7,910 nucleotides of DNA. It comes from Actinomycetes bacterium. GTDB lineage: Bacteria; Actinomycetota; Acidimicrobiia; Spongiisociales; UBA5794. The stretch lies in the NCBI GenBank assembly GCA_023336855.1, contig JAMBLK010000337.1, positions 1 to 7,910 of the forward strand, given 5' to 3'. The position numbers and the translations under genes were made by a program. Under the pieces are notes generated by a model that worked only from the letters and a program-made list of their open reading frames with translations, made no database searches and was not told the origin of the DNA. Shown here piece after piece: positions 5,721-7,910 of this stretch (positions are counted from its first letter, which is position 1; each line of letters opens with the position of its first letter).

Positions 5721-7454
5721 TTAGTTCGAGTCAGGCGTCGTCGGGGCATCTCCGCCGGTTGTATCATCACCACCGGTTGAGTCGCCGCCGCCGAACATCT
5801 TGATGCCGAGCAGGACGATCGCTACAACCAGAAGGCCGAGAACGATCCACACCCACACCGAGACGCCGCTGCTCTCTTCCTCGATCTCGACCGGGACCTG
5901 GTCGGTCGGTTCGTCCGTGGACTCGCCCGCCGCCGGGATCTTGAACGTGGCCTCGTAGGCGCTTCCGTCGGCGGCCGTTCCCACGACCAGGAGATGCTCG
6001 GCATCGTTCTGGACGTCCGAGAGGTCTGCCGTCGTGACCCACGACCCGTTGCTCTGGACGGTCGCGGTTGCACCCTTGTCGGCGTCAACAACAGTGAGAT
6101 CGACCGTCGAGCCGGGCAGGAAGTTGATCCCGGATGCCGTCAAGAGACGGTTCGGGTTGAGGGTGAGGATCACCCAGGCGTCGTCGAGCTTCGGGGCTAG
6201 TTGGGCAACGACCTCGCTGCCTTCTTCAACCTTCGAACCCGCGACGGGTTCCTGCGAGGCGACGATGCCCTCCGGGTCCGGATTCTCCGGGTCCTCGACG
6301 AAGGTGATCGTCAGACCGGCGTCTTCGGCGGCCTTCGTTGCGTCGTCCTGGTTCATCCCAACGAAGTTTGGGACGATGATCTCGCCTGCGCCGGAGGAGA
6401 CGATCATCGTGACCGTTTCGCCGGTGGCGACTTCCGTACCAGCGGACGGGTTCGTCTCGATGACGAGCCCGGCTTCGACGTCCATGCTCGGCTGTTCTTC
6501 GGTTACTACGGTGAAGCCAGCAGCCTCGAGTTCGGCCTGTGCGTCGGCTGCCGCCTTTCCAGCGACATCGGGGACCGGAACGGTGTCCGGTGCGTCGGGG
6601 CCGGTGGAGACGTCGATGTTCACGTTCGTCCCCGCATCGACCATCGCTCCTGCATCAGGAGCCTGGGAGATGACGGAACCCTCAGGGACCGTGTCGCTTG
6701 GTACTGCAGTTGCGGCGGCGACGAGTCCGGCGCCGGTGATGGCCGTCGTCGCGTCCGCTTCGGTCTGGCCGACGACGTCGGGGACGGCGACCTGGCTGGT
6801 GCCGGGCTCGAGTGAGGCCAGGAGAGCTGCGAGGTCGTCGATCGTTACGACGGCCGAGAGGATGGTCGTGTCGTCACCAACGGCGATGAGGTCGGTGTAC
6901 GAGGTGTCCGGAACGCCGGTGACATCGGCATCGACGGATGCTCCGCCTGTGGTCGTGAGGGTGTACAAGGCGGGCTCGTAGTTGCCCATCTGCACACCCG
7001 GATCGAGCTCACCGACCCCGGGTTGGACGTCGACGGCGACGGAGGCCGAGTTCTCGAAGACGACGGCCGGGAGGGTGAGATTCGGCAGGACCGAATAGGC
7101 GTAAGCGCCGTTGTCGCCGTAGCCGGAGACCACGGTCCAGACCTGGACTCCACCGATGTTGAAGTCGTAGGTGGCGATGTCGGCGCTGCCGTCGTTGAAC
7201 GTAGCGGTGTAGGCACCCGGATCGACCATGGCCGGCGCGCCGTCGGCGCCCTCGGCGAGATCCTGACCCAGGTCGTAGCTCATGCCGGTCGTGTTGTTGA
7301 CCGCCGTGACGCTGACGGTCGTTCCGAGCATGCCGTTGACGGCCGTGAGCTGAGCCTTGCCTTCATCCGTTTGTGCGTTCGCCGCACCCGCGAAGATCGC
7401 GAGCAGTGCTGCGACCATGGCGAGAGCGAGTACGGAACTGATGGTTCGTTTCAT
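5721..7454 (-). CDS. Secreted, membrane-anchored protein with DUF4397-like region and three PASTA domains
   Basis: A 577-residue type I surface protein. Residues 1-27 form a classical signal peptide (MKRT, hydrophobic core, AGAANA with likely cleavage before Gln28). Residues about 34-210 are beta-rich and resemble DUF4397. Three PASTA repeats follow: about 221-285 (VAVPDVVGQT start), 291-354 (VPVPDVAGKA) and 358-420 (IIVPNFVGMN), each with the VPxxxGxxxxxA pattern and a later G-V-TxxPxAGxxV-type segment. A beta-rich, Ig-like domain spans about 425-507. An acidic linker (510-529) leads to one membrane helix (about 531-552) and a Gly/Asp/Thr-rich tail. PASTA domains typically bind peptidoglycan fragments in Ser/Thr kinases and penicillin-binding proteins, but no kinase or transpeptidase domain is present. 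The protein is acidic and lacks cysteine. The ATG at 7454 is chosen because it begins the signal peptide and lies 7 nt after GAGGGG (7467-7462); a 24-codon upstream extension was dismissed. A role in cell-wall sensing or adhesion is inference. Confidence 0.85.
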   Translation of the reverse strand: MKRTISSVLALAMVAALLAIFAGAANAQTDEGKAQLTAVNGMLGTTVSVTAVNNTTGMSYDLGQDLAEGADGAPAMVDPGAYTATFNDGSADIATYDFNIGGVQVWTVVSGYGDNGAYAYSVLPNLTLPAVVFENSASVAVDVQPGVGELDPGVQMGNYEPALYTLTTTGGASVDADVTGVPDTSYTDLIAVGDDTTILSAVVTIDDLAALLASLEPGTSQVAVPDVVGQTEADATTAITGAGLVAAATAVPSDTVPEGSVISQAPDAGAMVDAGTNVNIDVSTGPDAPDTVPVPDVAGKAAADAQAELEAAGFTVVTEEQPSMDVEAGLVIETNPSAGTEVATGETVTMIVSSGAGEIIVPNFVGMNQDDATKAAEDAGLTITFVEDPENPDPEGIVASQEPVAGSKVEEGSEVVAQLAPKLDDAWVILTLNPNRLLTASGINFLPGSTVDLTVVDADKGATATVQSNGSWVTTADLSDVQNDAEHLLVVGTAADGSAYEATFKIPAAGESTDEPTDQVPVEIEEESSGVSVWVWIVLGLLVVAIVLLGIKMFGGGDSTGGDDTTGGDAPTTPDSN

Positions 7455-7568
7455 CTGGGGTCCCCTCGTTGATTGGGTGGAAATCGAGAACGTGCGCTGA
7501 AGGCGCAGCGCCAGAGTACGTCCCAAATTCGAATAGCGGTGGGATATCGATGTTCGTCGGTTCGGCGT

Positions 7569-7910
7569 CTAGATCTCGATTTCCATCAGATCCTGGCCGA
7601 TCATGAGGCCGCCGTCGTAGACCTCACGCACTTCGCGGTCCATCGCTTCGAGCGACTCGGCAGACTTCTGCCTGATATGAGTGAGGACGAGGCGCCGGGC
7701 CCCGGCGTCGACCGCGATCTGCGCCGCTTGCGGCGCCCCGGCGAGGATGTGCTCGGAGAGGAACCGGTCTTCGTCGCGAACGATCTCGTCACCGGACAGA
7801 TAGGCACAGATGACGAGGGCATCGGTACCGAGAGCGAGACGGCCGAGATCGCGGCCCGAAACGGCGTCGCCGGCGATCGTGGCGATCCGATCATCCCCCT
7901 CGATCCGGTA
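7569..7910 (-). CDS. Metallo-beta-lactamase-fold hydrolase, C-terminal fragment
   Basis: The last 113 residues of a metal-dependent hydrolase; the N-terminal part, including the HxHxDH metal motif, lies beyond the right edge. The fragment fits the C-terminal half of the RNase Z/arylsulfatase-like branch. TIAGDAV (11-17) supplies the bridging Asp15, LSEHILAGAPQAAQIAVDAG (51-70) matches the conserved His-containing helix segment, LVLTHI (74-79) carries the last metal-ligand His78, and it ends in a short strand (LMEIEI), as these proteins typically do. The HEAT motif (VHEAT) that marks true RNase Z is replaced by VICAYLSGDE (33-42), so a tRNA 3'-processing role is unlikely and the substrate is unknown. 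It is followed on the same strand by the PASTA gene after a 114-bp gap, so the two are not tightly coupled. Confidence 0.82.
   Translation of the reverse strand, partial: YRIEGDDRIATIAGDAVSGRDLGRLALGTDALVICAYLSGDEIVRDEDRFLSEHILAGAPQAAQIAVDAGARRLVLTHIRQKSAESLEAMDREVREVYDGGLMIGQDLMEIEI

Noticed and set aside
6034..6981. Plus-strand open frame of 315 codons opposite the PASTA gene
   Set aside because: It is Ser/Thr/Ala-rich low-complexity translation produced by the complement of the PASTA coding sequence.
7494..7508. Small TGCGC...GCGCA stem in the PASTA gene leader
   Set aside because: It has a five-base stem only, with no riboswitch-like architecture around it.
7455..7526. 24-residue N-terminal extension of the PASTA protein
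   Set aside because: The signal peptide begins at the ATG at 7454, which has a good ribosome-binding site; the extension would bury the signal peptide.

Overview
The window is GC-rich bacterial chromosome with strong G/C third-position bias. The oxidative pentose-phosphate pair gnd-zwf, a CLC transporter with CBS and TrkA-C domains, and a secreted/anchored PASTA protein together suggest an actinobacterium (Actinomycetota, possibly an acidimicrobial-type lineage). The phylum is moderately likely; anything finer is a guess. No mobile element, CRISPR array, tRNA or rRNA was seen.

Layout from left to right. (1) Positions 1-1081, minus strand: 6-phosphogluconate dehydrogenase (gnd) overlapping the start of glucose-6-phosphate dehydrogenase (zwf), which runs off the left edge. 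They are translationally coupled (TGATG overlap). (2) Positions 1082-1349: a divergent gap holding two short inverted repeats and no clear promoter. (3) Positions 1350-1667, plus strand: a small uncharacterised protein, the only plus-strand gene, convergent with the next gene. (4) Positions 1703-3721, minus: a 672-residue CLC-family chloride channel/transporter with a cytoplasmic CBS pair and a TrkA-C domain. (5) Positions 3722-3808: a short gap built almost entirely from a large imperfect inverted repeat enclosing about 3.9 copies of a 7-bp tandem repeat. (6) Positions 3809-5521, minus: a full-length malic enzyme of the MaeA/SfcA type. (7) Positions 5522-5720: a gap with a perfect 13-bp-arm hairpin. 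(8) Positions 5721-7454, minus: a secreted, C-terminally membrane-anchored protein with a DUF4397-like N-terminal region, three PASTA repeats and a further beta-rich domain. (9) Positions 7455-7568: a leader gap. (10) Positions 7569-7910, minus: the C-terminal part of a metallo-beta-lactamase-fold hydrolase, cut by the right edge.

Together, gnd-zwf supply the oxidative pentose-phosphate pathway, and the malic enzyme links C4 acids to pyruvate and reduced cofactor. The CLC protein moves anions across the membrane, and the PASTA protein probably binds something at the cell surface. Apart from gnd-zwf, no operon-like spacing is present, so this looks like ordinary core chromosome. I found no convincing new multi-gene system. 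The points most worth a second look are the residue substitutions in the CLC ion pathway, the repeat element in front of that gene, the kinase-less PASTA protein and the small orphan protein.
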